Source: Glossina fuscipes (lineage: Eukaryota > Arthropoda > Insecta > Diptera > Glossinidae). From it: 64,000 bases of DNA. The notes beneath the pieces are model-generated. The model saw only the letters and a list, made by a program, of their open reading frames with translations. It had not been told where the DNA came from and made no database searches. This document shows positions 12,610-30,792 of this stretch, piece by piece. The stretch is from positions 8,648,843-8,712,842 of the forward strand of contig NW_023998415.1 in the NCBI RefSeq assembly GCF_014805625.2. Reading direction: 5' to 3'. The position numbers and the translations under genes are program-made. Each line of letters opens with the position of its first letter. Position 1 is the stretch's first letter.

Positions 12610-15600
12610 ATGCCGATTTTAATTCAAACGTAAGTACATTTGCCTTTTTTTTAGTATTTAATTATAGATAGAAAATTCGCGCGAAAACTCGCCTGCATCG
12701 TTAAGGAATAATGCGTTTAACTAATGAAATCGAACCGAATGGTGTTTCATGCATTCTTAGTAGAATAGTTCGAATAATTCTTTAAGCACGAAATAAAGCT
12801 CACCTGAAAAATTTGCTACAAGCATTCGTACTCTATTTTTGTATTATAACAATTTTTTAAATAGAACTATGAATAAAAAAAAATGTCAAAAATTTTGTGT
12901 ATTACCAAATATAGATAATGAGAACTGTTAGTCTCTATTTTTTCAATAGATCTGACGATATGCATTTGTCCACTTTAATGTTGAAATAGAATAATTAATG
13001 CCTTTAGAGAATTAGCGTATACAATTATCAAGAATTTTGCATGTATTGTACGCCTTTAGAAAATGAGCGTATACAATTATCAAGAATTTTGCATGTATTG
13101 TACACCTTTAGAGAATAAGCAACTATCTTGGGATATGCAATAAAATCATAAATATAATCTCAATAAAAACATATGCGATTTCTGTTTGAATTTAATGTTG
13201 TTGAAATATTGCAAATAGTGAGTAGAATATGAAGAAGAAGACAAAATCTAAAATTAAATATAAATCGGAGAAAGTAAAGTTGAACTTTTATACTTCTTGA
13301 CTGATATCAGAATGAAACTTTTCGATCAGTAAACAGCTGTCATACTTGGTAAATCGAGTTTACAAATCGCTGGTCAAATAGAACCCAAAAATAATATAAA
13401 AAGAAGGACAAAAGAGGAATGTTATAGACATAAAATATGATTCAACATAAAAAAACAAAAGAAAATTAAATAAAATATATTTTATTTTTATATAATTATA
13501 TAAAATAAATTTTTCTTGTTCAAACATAGTTTATCTCTATAACATTCCCTTTTTGTTTTCAGCTAAAGTTTGCAACACTTTTTTTACTACATTTTCAACA
13601 ACTCAACAATCCATAATTACACTTAACATATCTGAGAGTAATTCAAAGAGCCCGTCCCAAATTGCCTGCATCTGAGAGTAATTCAATGAGCCCGTGTGAA
13701 TTTGTTTACAATTGAGAATAATTCGCCGTCGTTTGCGGTTCTTTTAGTTTTGCTTTACACTCGCCTTGAGTAGCATGAGCAGCATATGCATAACGGTGAA
13801 ATTTTGTTAAACAAAAAAAAACAAAAGGAAAAATTGGCTTTAGCTATCACGGCCGTATTTTTTGTTGTTGTTGTGTTTTGTATACATTTCTTGCTTATAA
13901 TAATTACTGTTTATTATCTGGACATATAAGCCACAAGTTTATTGGCTTCGTCCATCTTAACCCAACAACCAAGAAAAAATTAACTCAAAAATATAATGGG
14001 TCCACCTAAGAAATCCAAAAAAGAGAAATTTCCTGGTGATAAATTTAGTAAGTAGTGAAATAGCGATAAACAACGTAATAAACATCTTAATTATGGTTAT
14101 TTCAATTATAATGAAGGCAAAAAGCGTCGTGGTGAAGATGAAGCATTCACGCAATTGGCGGATGACAATGATTCTCTGGACGTTGGCGAATCGGACGGTG
14201 TCCCAGCAGCAGCCTCAAAGAATGCTGAAAGTAACGATGACGGCATCATGACCGATGAATATGGTGCCAAGGACTATCGTTCGCAAATGGAATTGAAAAC
14301 GGATCATTACAATCGACCGCTTTGGGTTGCGCCAAATGGTCACATTTTCTTGGAGTCCTTTTCACCAATATATAAACATGCTCATGATTTGTTAATTGCT
14401 ATATCGGAACCGGTTTGCCGGCCCGAGCATATTCACGAATACAAATTAACAGCATACAGTTTATACGCCGCGGTATCAGTAGGTTTACAAACGCATGATA
14501 TCATAGAATATCTAAGACGATTGAGTAAAACTACCGTGCCAGAAGGCATTTTAGAATTTATTAAATTATGCACTTTGTCATACGGGAAAGTAAAATTGGT
14601 ATTGAAATATAATAGATACTTCATTGAATCACCTTATCCAGAGATATTGCAGAAACTTCTTAGAGATCCAGTTATACAGCAGTGCCGTTTGAAACGAGAA
14701 GAGGGCGATAATTTCATTGAAGGAACATTAGAAGGCAAAGGCATAACACAATTTGGAACAAAATTACCACCAGGCAGCGACAAGTCAACTGATGACAAAA
14801 ACGACGCTCCAACGGCCGCTACTAACCAAGATGGGAATGCAACTGTACCTGAAGATATTGCAAATTTCTATGATAAGATCGATAATGAAGAAGAAGATGA
14901 CGATGAGGCAATTTTAAAGACAGTATCATTTGAAGTTAATCAAGAGAAGATTGAGGTTATACAAAAACGTTGCATTGAAATTGAACATCCGCTCTTAGCA
15001 GAGTATGATTTTCGCAATGATACGCATAATCCTGACATAAATATTGATCTTAAGCCGGCGGCTGTTTTACGCCCGTACCAAGAAAAGAGTTTACGTAAAA
15101 TGTTTGGTAATGGACGCGCAAGATCTGGTGTTATTGTATTGCCATGTGGTGCCGGTTTGTAAAACCATAAAACTTTCGAAACAAAAAAAAAATTAATTCT
15201 TTTCAATGTATTCAGGTAAATCCTTGGTGGGTGTGACAGCCTGCTGTACTGTGCGGAAACGTGCTTTAGTTTTGTGTAACAGCGGTGTCTCCGTCGAGCA
15301 ATGGAAGCAACAATTTAAAATGTGGTCTACTGCTGATGATAGTATGATTTGTCGTTTCACTTCAGAAGCTAAAGATAAGCCGATGGGCTGTGGAATTCTG
15401 GTTACTACCTATTCTATGATAACACATACACAAAAACGTTCCTACGAAGCAGAGCAAACAATGCGTTGGCTGCAACAGCAAGAATGGGGTATAATGGTTC
15501 TGGATGAAGTTCATACCATACCTGCTAAAATGTTTCGTCGTGTTTTAACCATTGTGCAATCTCATTGCAAGCTGGGTTTAACGGCCACCCTTCTACGCGA

Positions 15601-17742
15601 AGATGACAAAATAGCGGATTTAAATTTCTTAATTGGTCCTAAACTGTACGAAGCCAATTGGTTAGAATTGCAGAAGAGAGGTTATATTGCAAGAGTTCAG
15701 TGTGCCGAGGTCTGGTGTCCTATGTCTCCCGAATTTTATCGCGAATATCTAACAGCCAAAACGTCTAAAAAGATGTTACTTTATGTAATGAATCCTTCAA
15801 AATTCCGCAGTTGTCAGTTCCTCATTAAATATCACGAGCAAAGAGGTGATAAAACTATAGTTTTCTCAGATAATGTATTCGCCTTAAAGCACTATGCTAT
15901 CAAAATGAATAAGCCTTTCATCTATGGTCCGACATCTCAGAATGAACGCATACAAATTTTGCAAAATTTCAAATTCAATCAAAAAGTGAACACAATTTTT
16001 GTATCGAAGGTGGCAGATACTAGTTTCGATTTACCTGAAGCTAACGTTTTGATACAAATTTCCTCCCATGGCGGATCACGACGTCAAGAGGCCCAACGTT
16101 TAGGACGTATTTTGCGTGCGAAGAAGGGAGCAATAGCTGAAGAATATAACGCTTTCTTTTATACTCTCGTTTCTCAGGACACTATGGAAATGAGTTATTC
16201 GCGTAAACGTCAACGCTTCCTGGTAAATCAAGGCTATTGTTACAAAGTGATTACACATCTTAATGATATGAATAACGACCCGGATTTGTTTTATAAAAAT
16301 CGTGAAGAACAATCGCAATTATTGCAACAAGTATTGTCCGCTTCAGATTTGGATTGCGAAGATGAAAAAGTGCCCGGTGAACCAGGTTACCGTCCAAATG
16401 TCTCAGCAGCCACAAAGAGAGCCGGCGGCCTAAGTTCCATGTCGGGCGGCGACGATGCCATTTATTATGAACAACGCCGCAAGCATGTCGGAAATATTCA
16501 TCCCTTGTTTAAGAAATTTAGAGGAGTTTAAATTTACCTTTTTTGTTATTGCAACGGTTGAATTGAATAAAAAAGAATTTAAAAATTTTTTTTTATAAAA
16601 CGTGTACTTGTACGATTCTAAATCGAGTTGATGTCTCCAAAAATTGAGATGAAGAAGGGAAACTTTGCCTTATTTACATTCTTCTTACAGTTAGTTATAA
16701 ATGCATTCGTATTGGATGAAACTTAGCAATACCAGGAATTTCGTTATGTAATCTATGACGAATGCTAATTTAAAGGTGGTCTCGAACATTTGTTAGGCCC
16801 ATTAAAAATCCATTAGCATACAGGCATGCACTCAATTAACAACAATTTAGTTGAGATCAATCGCAACAAGGATTCATTCCAAGATAAATGTAGCTTTCAA
16901 AGACTTTTTGTAAAATATCTATGAACGTGTGGGGAAAAAATGCTTAAAATACTGTAAGTTAATCATCACTCGATATAAAGCAAAATTAGGGACTAATATA
17001 AAATCGTTTTCTTAATAGATTGATAGCTTTTGTGAAAGGCTAGGGGAATTTCCTTTACAGTTGCTGAAGCACTTTCATAGTCGGTGCATATATGACTTAT
17101 AGCGCCAGTTTTTCAAAACTTTTTTCTTACAGTATAAGAATTTGCCTGAATAGGTTTAGGTATTATTATTAATAGGACAGTGCGAGCAATTATGTCTAAA
17201 AACGTTCCAAAATTTTATTTAACATTCTTTCTCTTATTAGGCCTTCTAACGGTGCCTTGAAAGAATGGGCTATTATTGAATTGCAAGGGGATTTAAAAGT
17301 ACGCTCCAATGAGGATGTGCACAATCAATACATAGGCGATCTTCACTACAATAAATATGGTCAACCGGTATGATGATTTAAACAAACTAAATATTTTGTT
17401 AAATAAAAGAAAATTAAAAAATTTTTTTTTTTTTTAATAATCCAGATTCTTATAATTGGTCACCATATCTTACAAGGTAGAGAACAAAAATTGGATAAAC
17501 CATTTGCGGTACTGGAGAAATCTATAACTAATGATGGTCAACATTTGCTAACTCAGTCTCAGGACATCAATATAAGCGCATTAAATGATACAGTAGAACG
17601 TACTTTGCTAGACAATACAGTAGCTTTGGAGAATAAATCTAAACAACGAACTGAATACACAGTGAGAGCAGTGTGCACGAAAAAGTTAATATTCAAATCT
17701 CGTCCTAAGCCTATAATAGCAAATGTAGCCAAGAGTGTATAG
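12610..17742 (+). CDS. Ctf8: Chromosome transmission fidelity protein 8 homologue (alternative clamp loader subunit)
   Basis: Three exons, 12610-12629, 17241-17367 and 17446-17742, join to 147 residues. CTF8 pairs with DCC1 and CTF18 in the alternative RFC complex that loads PCNA and supports sister-chromatid cohesion. The tiny first exon encodes MPILIQ plus two bases of a threonine codon, with donor gtaagt; exon 2 supplies [18 protein letters not shown] and [11 protein letters not shown]; exon 3 supplies [23 protein letters not shown] and ends [15 protein letters not shown]. These match the human family in order and spacing. The first intron is 4,611 nt and contains the whole haywire gene on the same strand. 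The match of start, phase and family N-terminus makes the distant first exon convincing, but no transcript proves it. Poly(A) signal at 17755-17760. Convergent with E(z). Confidence 0.88.
13001..13120. repeat. 52-bp tandem duplication
   Basis: A 52-bp unit starting cctttaga is present at 13001-13052 and again at 13053-13104 with few differences, and a third partial copy starts at 13105. It lies about 1 kb upstream of the haywire start. Confidence 0.85.
13631..13724. repeat. 40-bp direct repeat upstream of haywire
   Basis: The segment tctgagagtaattcaa followed by gagcccgt occurs at 13631 and again at 13671, and a weaker form (ttgagaataattcg) near 13712. The block is about 270 bp upstream of the haywire ATG. 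Confidence 0.75.
13996..16531 (+). CDS. hay: Haywire, XPB/ERCC3 DNA helicase subunit of TFIIH
   Basis: Three exons (13996-14047, 14117-15154, 15216-16531) give 801 residues, near the fly protein's usual length. XPB is the 3'-5' DNA translocase of TFIIH, used for promoter opening by RNA polymerase II and for nucleotide excision repair. The N-terminal damage-recognition-like region runs to about residue 320. The Walker A motif CGAGKS is at about 361-366 and its glycine codon is split by the second intron. DEVH is at 460-463, the RED motif at 491-493 and motif VI QRLGR at 657-661. The C-terminus ends [10 protein letters not shown]. The first intron is 69 nt with a weak acceptor (aatgaag), but the join restores the conserved KF-SKKRR start. 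The gene lies wholly inside the first intron of CTF8, same strand. AATAAA follows at 16566. Confidence 0.97.
16532..17240. other. Remainder of the CTF8 intron downstream of haywire
   Basis: This stretch carries the haywire 3' untranslated region and poly(A) signal, then about 650 bp of unremarkable AT-rich intron ending in the CTF8 exon 2 acceptor at 17239-17240. I see no gene in it. Confidence 0.6.
16566..16571 (+). terminator. Poly(A) signal AATAAA of haywire, inside the CTF8 intron
   Basis: The signal is 35 bp after the haywire stop codon. A CTF8 primary transcript must pass through it without being cleaved, if the nested model is right. Confidence 0.65.
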
Positions 17743-17754
17743 AAACAAGCACTA

Positions 17755-17760
17755 AATAAA
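17755..17760 (+). terminator. Poly(A) signal AATAAA of CTF8
   Basis: The signal starts 13 bp after the CTF8 stop codon and lies in the 88-bp gap before the convergent E(z) stop codon. Confidence 0.6.
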
Positions 17761-17819
17761 AATTCAATAATTTCTATTTCACGTTCAAAATGAGAAACAA
17801 ACTGTATAAGAGTGAACAA

Positions 17820-17825
17820 TTTAAT
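17820..17825 (-). terminator. Possible E(z) poly(A) signal (ATTAAA on the minus strand)
   Basis: TTTAAT on the plus strand reads as the common variant ATTAAA, 5 bp after the E(z) stop codon. It is the only candidate I see before CTF8 coding sequence, so the E(z) 3' untranslated region would be very short or would overlap CTF8. Confidence 0.35.
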
Positions 17826-17830
17826 AAAAA

Positions 17831-23722
<5,892 letters not shown>

Positions 23723-24301
23723 ATGGAACAATCCGCCTGTGAGGGTATGTTTGTAAATTCTCATTGTGTATTAATATTTTAAATCACTGCCTTAATAGAT
23801 CTGAAGGCTTTCGAAAGACGACTCACAGAAGTGGTGTCCTCCTACAAACCTTCAACAGTGCGTTGGAGAAGTATGTTAAATAAATAATCTTATATGAAGA
23901 AAATCCAAGAAATTTTAATTGCATTTTTCAGTTGTCTTGACTGTTATATCATTGTGTACAGCTATTAGTGCCTGGTATTGGTTAAGAGATCCGCGTACAT
24001 CAGTTGTCCCGCTAACCGAATCCCTGCTTATACATCCAGTTTTTACATTTGCTACGTTAACGTTAGGTAAGTAAAAAAGATAATTATTGCTGACTATGTA
24101 CACTTACATAGATTAGCTTATACTTAACGTTGATTTTGTTTCCCTTTTTTTCTAGTTATTTTATTTATTTTCGGCATTCACAAACTTGTCATTGCTCCAC
24201 AAATCGTTACTTCACGTATGCGCGTTGTACTAAATGATTTTAACATGAGCTGCGATGATACGGGGAAGCTAATATTGAAACCAAGACCGAACAATAACTA
24301 A
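23723..24301 (+). CDS. CNEP1R1: Nuclear envelope phosphatase-regulatory subunit 1 (TMEM188)
   Basis: Four exons (23723-23744, 23799-23870, 23932-24066, 24156-24301) give 124 residues, the usual length for this family. The protein binds the phosphatase CTDNEP1 (Dullard) in the nuclear envelope and endoplasmic reticulum, where the pair dephosphorylates lipin and so controls lipid synthesis. The N-terminus [20 protein letters not shown] is characteristic. Two membrane segments are visible, about residues 32-50 ([18 protein letters not shown]) and 67-92 ([20 protein letters not shown]), separated by the loop [19 protein letters not shown]. The end has the conserved [17 protein letters not shown]. 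All introns are 54-89 nt, and the phase-1 joins restore each conserved segment. Its neighbour upstream is the divergent E(z). Drosophila CG8009 is, from memory, the orthologue. Confidence 0.95.
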
Positions 24302-27300
24302 ATATCTTTGGAGGAATGATCATAAGTTGTAAAGCTTTTTGAAGTTAAGAAAAATGAAAACTTAAAATATAGTAAATTCATAACTATTCATATACTTGTA
24401 GATATAATAATCACTTTGCTTCATTATAAATTAGTGTATGATTTATTTTGTGTGACAATTAAAAATTTGTAATAAGTAGAAAATATAATTCTTTTCTTGA
24501 AAATGAATTGAAAATGCTGAAGTGACCTAAAGATTTCGACTGACAACTCAATAGTCTTGGATTCAAATTCCAGTGCGGTAGAGGTTTCAATAAAGCGGAT
24601 CGCCTTACATGCTATTGGCTAAGGCTTTGGTCTTAGAATTTATTTCTCTGGCTAAATTAATAATATAGATATATTGTAGGAGAAAAATTATATCGGTTAA
24701 ATTCAACTTGAATATACAATGACAAAATGCCACGCCAAGATTCGTTCAGATAATAAACAACTTGTTGATGAGTTGAGCAATACTGAACACCAAATCGCTT
24801 TGGGATATAGGGAATGATTTGCTTTTTCACGAAAACGTGAAAGTTATGACACGTTAAGGGAACTAAATACGCATTGACAATTGCGCTGCATTCTCCAAAC
24901 AGCTATAGTGCCTTTAGAAGGCAAAGCAAAAACATTTTGCTTAATTCTCCCTTCCTGTCCGTCTACCAAAATAAAATCGGCTATAATTGTTGTACTTATT
25001 CAATTAAAACATGAATAATGATTTAAAGACGAGAATTTAGAACTTTTTACATCATTTTTGACATAAACCAAGAAAACTTGACTATGTTTTTACTTCTAAA
25101 GAATTTACTTTATTTTTTAATAACTCTCTTGTCAATTGTGTTTTCTTGTATAAATATTTCTCATTTTTGCTTCATATTTTTGGTACAAATATTTTTTCTT
25201 CAAAAATTTCCCTTATTTATATTAATTTTTTCTTTATCGTATAAAATTTTGTATTAAGTAGCAAATATTTTACGTATTTGCGTTTAAATTTTTTATTAAA
25301 TGCCATTTTCTTTTTCCATTTTTTTTTTTTTTTTTTTTTTTTTGGTAATTAAAATTTCATATATTTATCGCAAAAATGGTCATATATAACATTTTTGATT
25401 ATATTATTATTTAAATTGTAAATATCAAAGAAACATATTTAAAGGAAATTAAAAATGAAAATTTATGCTAAATGTAGACAAGAACAAAGTAAAAAAAAAA
25501 AAAAAAAAATTGTTTGTTAGTAAAATTATTAATACGAGAGTTGGTTAAAAAATTGTGGAATTTTTAAAATTCCATCGACCAATTGTCATCACTTTTTTAT
25601 TACTATGTTCATAAATTTTTGTCTCTAAGGTATAATAAAATTTGATGCATAATCCTCATTGTTAGGAAAGGAGACAGGATTTACCACTGCGTTAGTATGC
25701 TCTCCGATTTTTGGCTTGTGAATTTTGCGTAAAAAAATAAGTGAATAAGATAAAGTTAAATACTACCTTCGAAAGGTTATTTTCGGTTTTTGTGATCCGT
25801 CTAAGCATTGAACAAACGTTCCCAAATGCTTCCAAAAACGCTATTGAAGAAGTTTTGTAGACGGCGACCGCCCATATTCTAGTTAGAATAGTTAGTTAAC
25901 ATAACAAAGTCAAAAGACTAGAGAAAACGCTTGTGCACCCATCATTGCATATCCCTTAGAAAGAAGATTTTTGATGTTGGCGCACAAGTTCAATTTTTCA
26001 TAGACAATTGTGAGAAGAAAATTTTGTTGGCAGTTCTCTTTTTACTCTCAGGGGATATATATATACTCTATTCGTCTAACAAGCCCATGGTAAGATAGAA
26101 ATGAAGATATAGAAAGTGATAAGGAGGTCATGCCCAGTGCGTGTTGAATATCGATCAAAAACCAACGTAATTTATATTATGATTCCTTCATCTCTATTAT
26201 GTCGCGGCTTACTTCCCCATCATATGTAAAAGGATGTGCAGAGAGGTAAAGAAAAAAGTCCAATTATTCTAGAACTTGGACAGCTTTTCGGGCAAGTCGA
26301 GGTGTGTTATATACAATTAATTTTGTCATGATGCCTTAGTGTCCGTATTCAGACATAGATATCACTGTAATCCCTTTGTATTGACTACTTCAAAACACTG
26401 ATACGATTATCAAAAAATTATGTGATAGATGATGTATTACGGAATTTTTTAAAACTTATCAAAATCCCTGGGCAGACATATTTAAAGTATATATATATAT
26501 ATATATAGAATTTGAGTACAAATTTAAATACACATAGGTTAACAACAGTGATTTCAATGACATGAAAAAAGATTAGGATAAGTGGTTGTAAGAAAATAAA
26601 AATCCAGATATTTTTATACAATTCTCGTAAAGGAGTAGTTATTTTATTTATAAATATAGGTATGTAGGTTAATGATTCTTTATTAATTGATAATAATATG
26701 CTTCTTCTTTTTATAGATAATCTCGTTATTTTCTTCTCTTTCTTTTTCAAATTATCTTTTAATTGATTATGTTTAAAATTTTAGATTTTGGGCTAGAATT
26801 GGTTATTAAATTTTATTTTTTATTTTAATTATGATATTTTTGAAATATATATTTCATTATTATTAATTTTTCTTTTATACTTATATTTTTCGCTAGTTAA
26901 ATATGCTTAATTTTAAATTAATGTTATAATTGCGTTTAATATTAATTAGTTTTCTTTGTTTTCGTCTTTATTTTTATTTTTATTTAATATTAACTAATGC
27001 TGATGTGAGCCGATATTTTTGTGATATATTTATTTATTTTTTTTTTGCTTCTTATAAATGGCTTTAATATGACGATTATATTATTATTTGTTCTTAGTCA
27101 AAATGTTTCGTTTGTAAAAATTTCAATACAATAAAATATACTTAAAATCGGAGATATGGACTCATAAGTATCAGCTACGTTATAATCATCCACTTTAATT
27201 AAATTTTATTTGGAAAATTAAATGCATTTGCTGTAATATAACACCAGCATTGAGTACAATACAAAAATAAGTATCTAGGAAAGAACAAAGTCGAGATGAA

Positions 27301-28913
27301 AAAAAAATAAAATAAAATGTATGCATTACTATAAGTGTTGTGACGTAGGCATCAGATAAATCAGTTTTCAACTTCTAAAGCATCATTCACTCACTCACTT
27401 CTATACGATATTTATCGGCAAAACAAAGCGAAAAGAGATTCGCTTAGTACCGGTTGTATATATCATATGTATTTTAAACAATATTTCTCGAAGGTGAGAA
27501 GTAACTCTAAACTAAATTGTGGAACCAGCATTTTAGAAAGACGGTAAATTTCTTGGTCATTGCAATCAAAGTAATGATCTTAGCTAACCTGATCGCCAAG
27601 TAATGATCATATTTGATGATCGCAAATATTTTGAGATAATCTTTGTTCTTGTAGAAAAATATTGGAGATCGCAATTGTCTTCTTAAAAGAGAAATCTGCA
27701 GGCAGACAGGGGTATCAAGGTCATTCCACGCTGACTAACAACTTATCCATCTAGATGTCCTTGCGCATATTTTCAAGCATCACATACAAATAAGACTTAT
27801 TAACTGTGTCTGTTAATGATAAGCTATTTTTATAGGAAAATAGTTATATAAAAACAAATCCTATCTACTCGAGTCATAGATAATTCGGATAAATTCACGA
27901 TTTCCGTAAAGCGATTGCTAGACAATAATGAATACTTTTTTGAATATTATGGAATTTGAGAACAAATTTTACCATTTATCGGGCAACGATTTTGAATTGG
28001 TCTTAAGGCACCGATAGGTCTTCATGAAAGATTCTTGTTTTCCCTGGAATCAAATAGCTGTTAAATCCAATTTTCTATTTAATAATTTTTCTCATTTATT
28101 ACAAATGAATTCATTACCTAACTGAACAAATTTCTGAACTCAGTAAACTCCTCTTTATATCCATTTATGCCTATACATTAGATGGTATAGTAAATTATCA
28201 ATTGGTGAAGGCATAACATTGCTCACTTCGGGCTAAAGCACCTTATCTCACTTTCCCAACTCCTTTTATCCTAACCATCACCCTGTCTATTGGCGTGTAG
28301 GGGACACTCCACGTGTGATTAAAAGAGTAAAAATGTCTGTACCTACACTTTAACTGATATGGTGTAATTCATCGCTCTCGAATAGGGCTTATGATAATAA
28401 AATTTCGCTCAATATCGTCCGATATAAGACTATGAAAACTTGTTAAACGTAATTCTTAAGATAAAAATTTTGCTGCTTTTAGCTGTAGTATTCGAGGTGT
28501 TTTATAAATTTCATAATTTTTTGCTTGTTGATTTTGCCTCTATAATGTAGCTCCAAATGTCCCTTTACCTAAATCAACCCTACTTATTTGGTATATATTT
28601 TCATAAGAAATCATTTCATCATCTTTAAGTAATCCTATGGCTACTTAGGTAGAATGTTATTTACTTGGAGCGCAATATAGCCATTAGTTAGTAAGGCATA
28701 CTTGATATGTAATTTTTGCATACAATGATAACTTGGTTACCCCAGTTAATTTTCAAATTTTGGCTAAATGCAGGGAAATACATGACACAATTCCAAGACG
28801 AGTTAAATCTTGAGGAGTGTGTGTGTTGTGACACTGCTTCATTTAATTCGCTGATTATGCGGCTTAAGAATATATCTCATACATCTCATATATCTCCTAC
28901 ACTTTATAAATAT
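24302..28913. other. AT-rich intergenic region without recognisable genes
   Basis: About 4.6 kb of very AT-rich sequence follows the CNEP1R1 stop. It holds long T runs (for example 25317-25343), an A run near 25490-25509 and a TA run near 26490-26507. I found no coding exon, RNA gene or transposon with recognisable protein in it. Confidence 0.55.
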
Positions 28914-29501
28914 TAGGTGCTTGCGTTAATTTTAATCAGCGATTTTTATAAATAAAAATGATAATGTAATGAGAAATACTAGTGTGTATAACGGTTAAAT
29001 TCGATGTTTTTGACCTTTCTCTGCATAAAGTAACAGTCGTGCAAATCTGCAGCCGAAGCGCACCAAACGCATTCAGAAGCTTATGGTGATGCCGCTCCAT
29101 CGTATCGATACCAATTGTCGGTTTTGCTTGCAACCGTCCAAAAGCGGTGACACGAATTGACTAAAAATGTCATTTTCTGGTTACTTGTTGCAACTTGTTG
29201 CCAAGGATAAACCGTTACAGCTCGGATAGGAAGTTCTGCCATACACAGCGTACTCACCAAACATGAGGTCTTCTGAATACCACTTGTTCAGATCGGTGGA
29301 GCATGATAATGAATCGAGCATTGCATCGCTGCCAAGCCTATATAAGTCTTAAGACACGATATCGTCATGTCGTCAAAAATATGGTAAAATGTAGAAAATG
29401 ATGGAAAATATTTTCATTAATTCATTTTATATTGTACCAATTTGTCGCAATAAATGCTTTTTTCAAGTGAAAAAAATGACCAAAATTAACGCTAGCACCT
29501 A
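28914..29501 (+). mobile_element. Internally deleted mariner element (irritans-like) with terminal inverted repeats
   Basis: The ends are inverted repeats: taggtgcttgcgttaatttt at 28914 matches the reverse complement of the sequence ending at 29501, with two or so mismatches over about 24 bp. Between them are broken pieces of a mariner transposase on the plus strand: EVLPYTAYSP followed by SEYHLFRSVEHD, read near 29230-29310, corresponds to the conserved segment holding the third catalytic acid, and a terminal NVENDGKYF near 29398 matches the family C-terminus. Stop codons and frame shifts interrupt it. At about 590 bp it is half the usual 1.3 kb, so most of the DDE domain is deleted and it cannot be autonomous. 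Confidence 0.8.
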
Positions 29502-30361
29502 CTTTATGACCAATGGAATATCCTTCTCAGAGTTAGTATAACATATTTTTTTTATAAGTATTTGGATTTTCTAGTTATTATAGGAGAGTATAAGCTAGTA
29601 AGGGGAAAATAGTTTTATATATATATATATATAATGATTTTGTTATTCACCTTATAAAATCTGAAGATACATTTTAAACAAATGTCGCAAGACCCTCTAG
29701 GTCGAATTTTTTTTCTCTCGTTGCTAATGAAAACTTAAAATCGCTAAAATTGGGATTATTAGTTGTAACGGCCCCGTTCATATATTCGTCAAATGAATTT
29801 TGAAAAACCTATAAACTATGAAAAAGCACCGGGAAAGTATCGCACCAAATAATCATCATGTTCGTCCGAGAATTCACGATGAAGGTTATACTTTTGAAAC
29901 CCTTAAAAGCAATATGGATATCTATCTGGCTTTGTAGTTATCGTTGTATGGAAGCCACTTTGCCAAATTTTTTTTGTTATATAATTTTGTGCTAAGTGTA
30001 AATGTTGGTTTTTTTAATGCACTAAACTTTTAATTGTTACTTCCCCAGACGAGAGCGAAGTTGAGATATTGAATCGAATCGAATGAATCTAGAATTTTAT
30101 GCTAATATGCGTTGTAAATATTTGAAAAATTTTATGCGCCTTCGATATATCTACAATGTACGCACACGCGATGGACGTCTATAGCAATCCTATATATATT
30201 TTTAATATTAAAAGAACAAAAACAAAAAGAAGGATGCTTTTGCAAGCACTCACCGAATTTCAAGTGAGCGTCAACGTGTTAGGGCTATAAGGGAAATGGG
30301 ATTTTTTTTTTTTGTTTTTTATATAAAATTCAGATGCGGTATATTTTAATTCACAATATTT

Positions 30362-30394
<33 letters not shown>

Positions 30395-30792
30395 AACAAA
30401 ATTCATTAATTAATTATTAACATCTGTAAAGAAGAAAAAAACGTACTCATCACATACATAAAAGCACACAAACGAAATCTTATAAATATATTATCGTGAA
30501 TAATTAAAGGTTTTATACATAATTTTTCATTCCAAGCAGAGACAAAAAGAAAAATCTTTGCATTTTAAAAAAGTTAATCAATCTCCTAAAGAGAGGAAAA
30601 TGAAAAAAAAAAACTCTTAAGTGAAACGAAATACACATTTGCTGGCGGTACTTGGATTTACGTTAAATTGGAAAATAAAAAATGAAATATTTTTGCTTTA
30701 CTAAGTGGCCGCTATATCCACAGAGAATTATCCACATGCATCCTTTTCATCATTACTTGTTCATCTCTTTTCCATTTGGTATATGCCAGATA
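29502..30792. other. Non-coding stretch downstream of CYRI
   Basis: This region holds the probable CYRI 3' untranslated region at its right end, an A run near 30365-30391 and a T run near 30302-30311. No further gene is visible. Confidence 0.5.

Larger units (their letters stand above)
12630..13995. other. First part of the CTF8 intron and region upstream of haywire
   Basis: This non-coding stretch must contain the haywire promoter as well as CTF8 intron sequence. It is AT-rich, with two small tandem repeat blocks listed separately at 13001-13120 and 13631-13724. I recognise no other element. Confidence 0.55.

Noticed and set aside
15155..15215. Haywire split into two genes by the stop after CGAG
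   Set aside because: The stop lies in a 61-nt intron with good GT and AG; splicing restores the Walker A motif GKS in phase.
17491..17742. CTF8 as a short 83-codon gene starting inside exon 3
   Set aside because: There is no ATG at that place and the conserved N-terminal half is found in exons 1 and 2.
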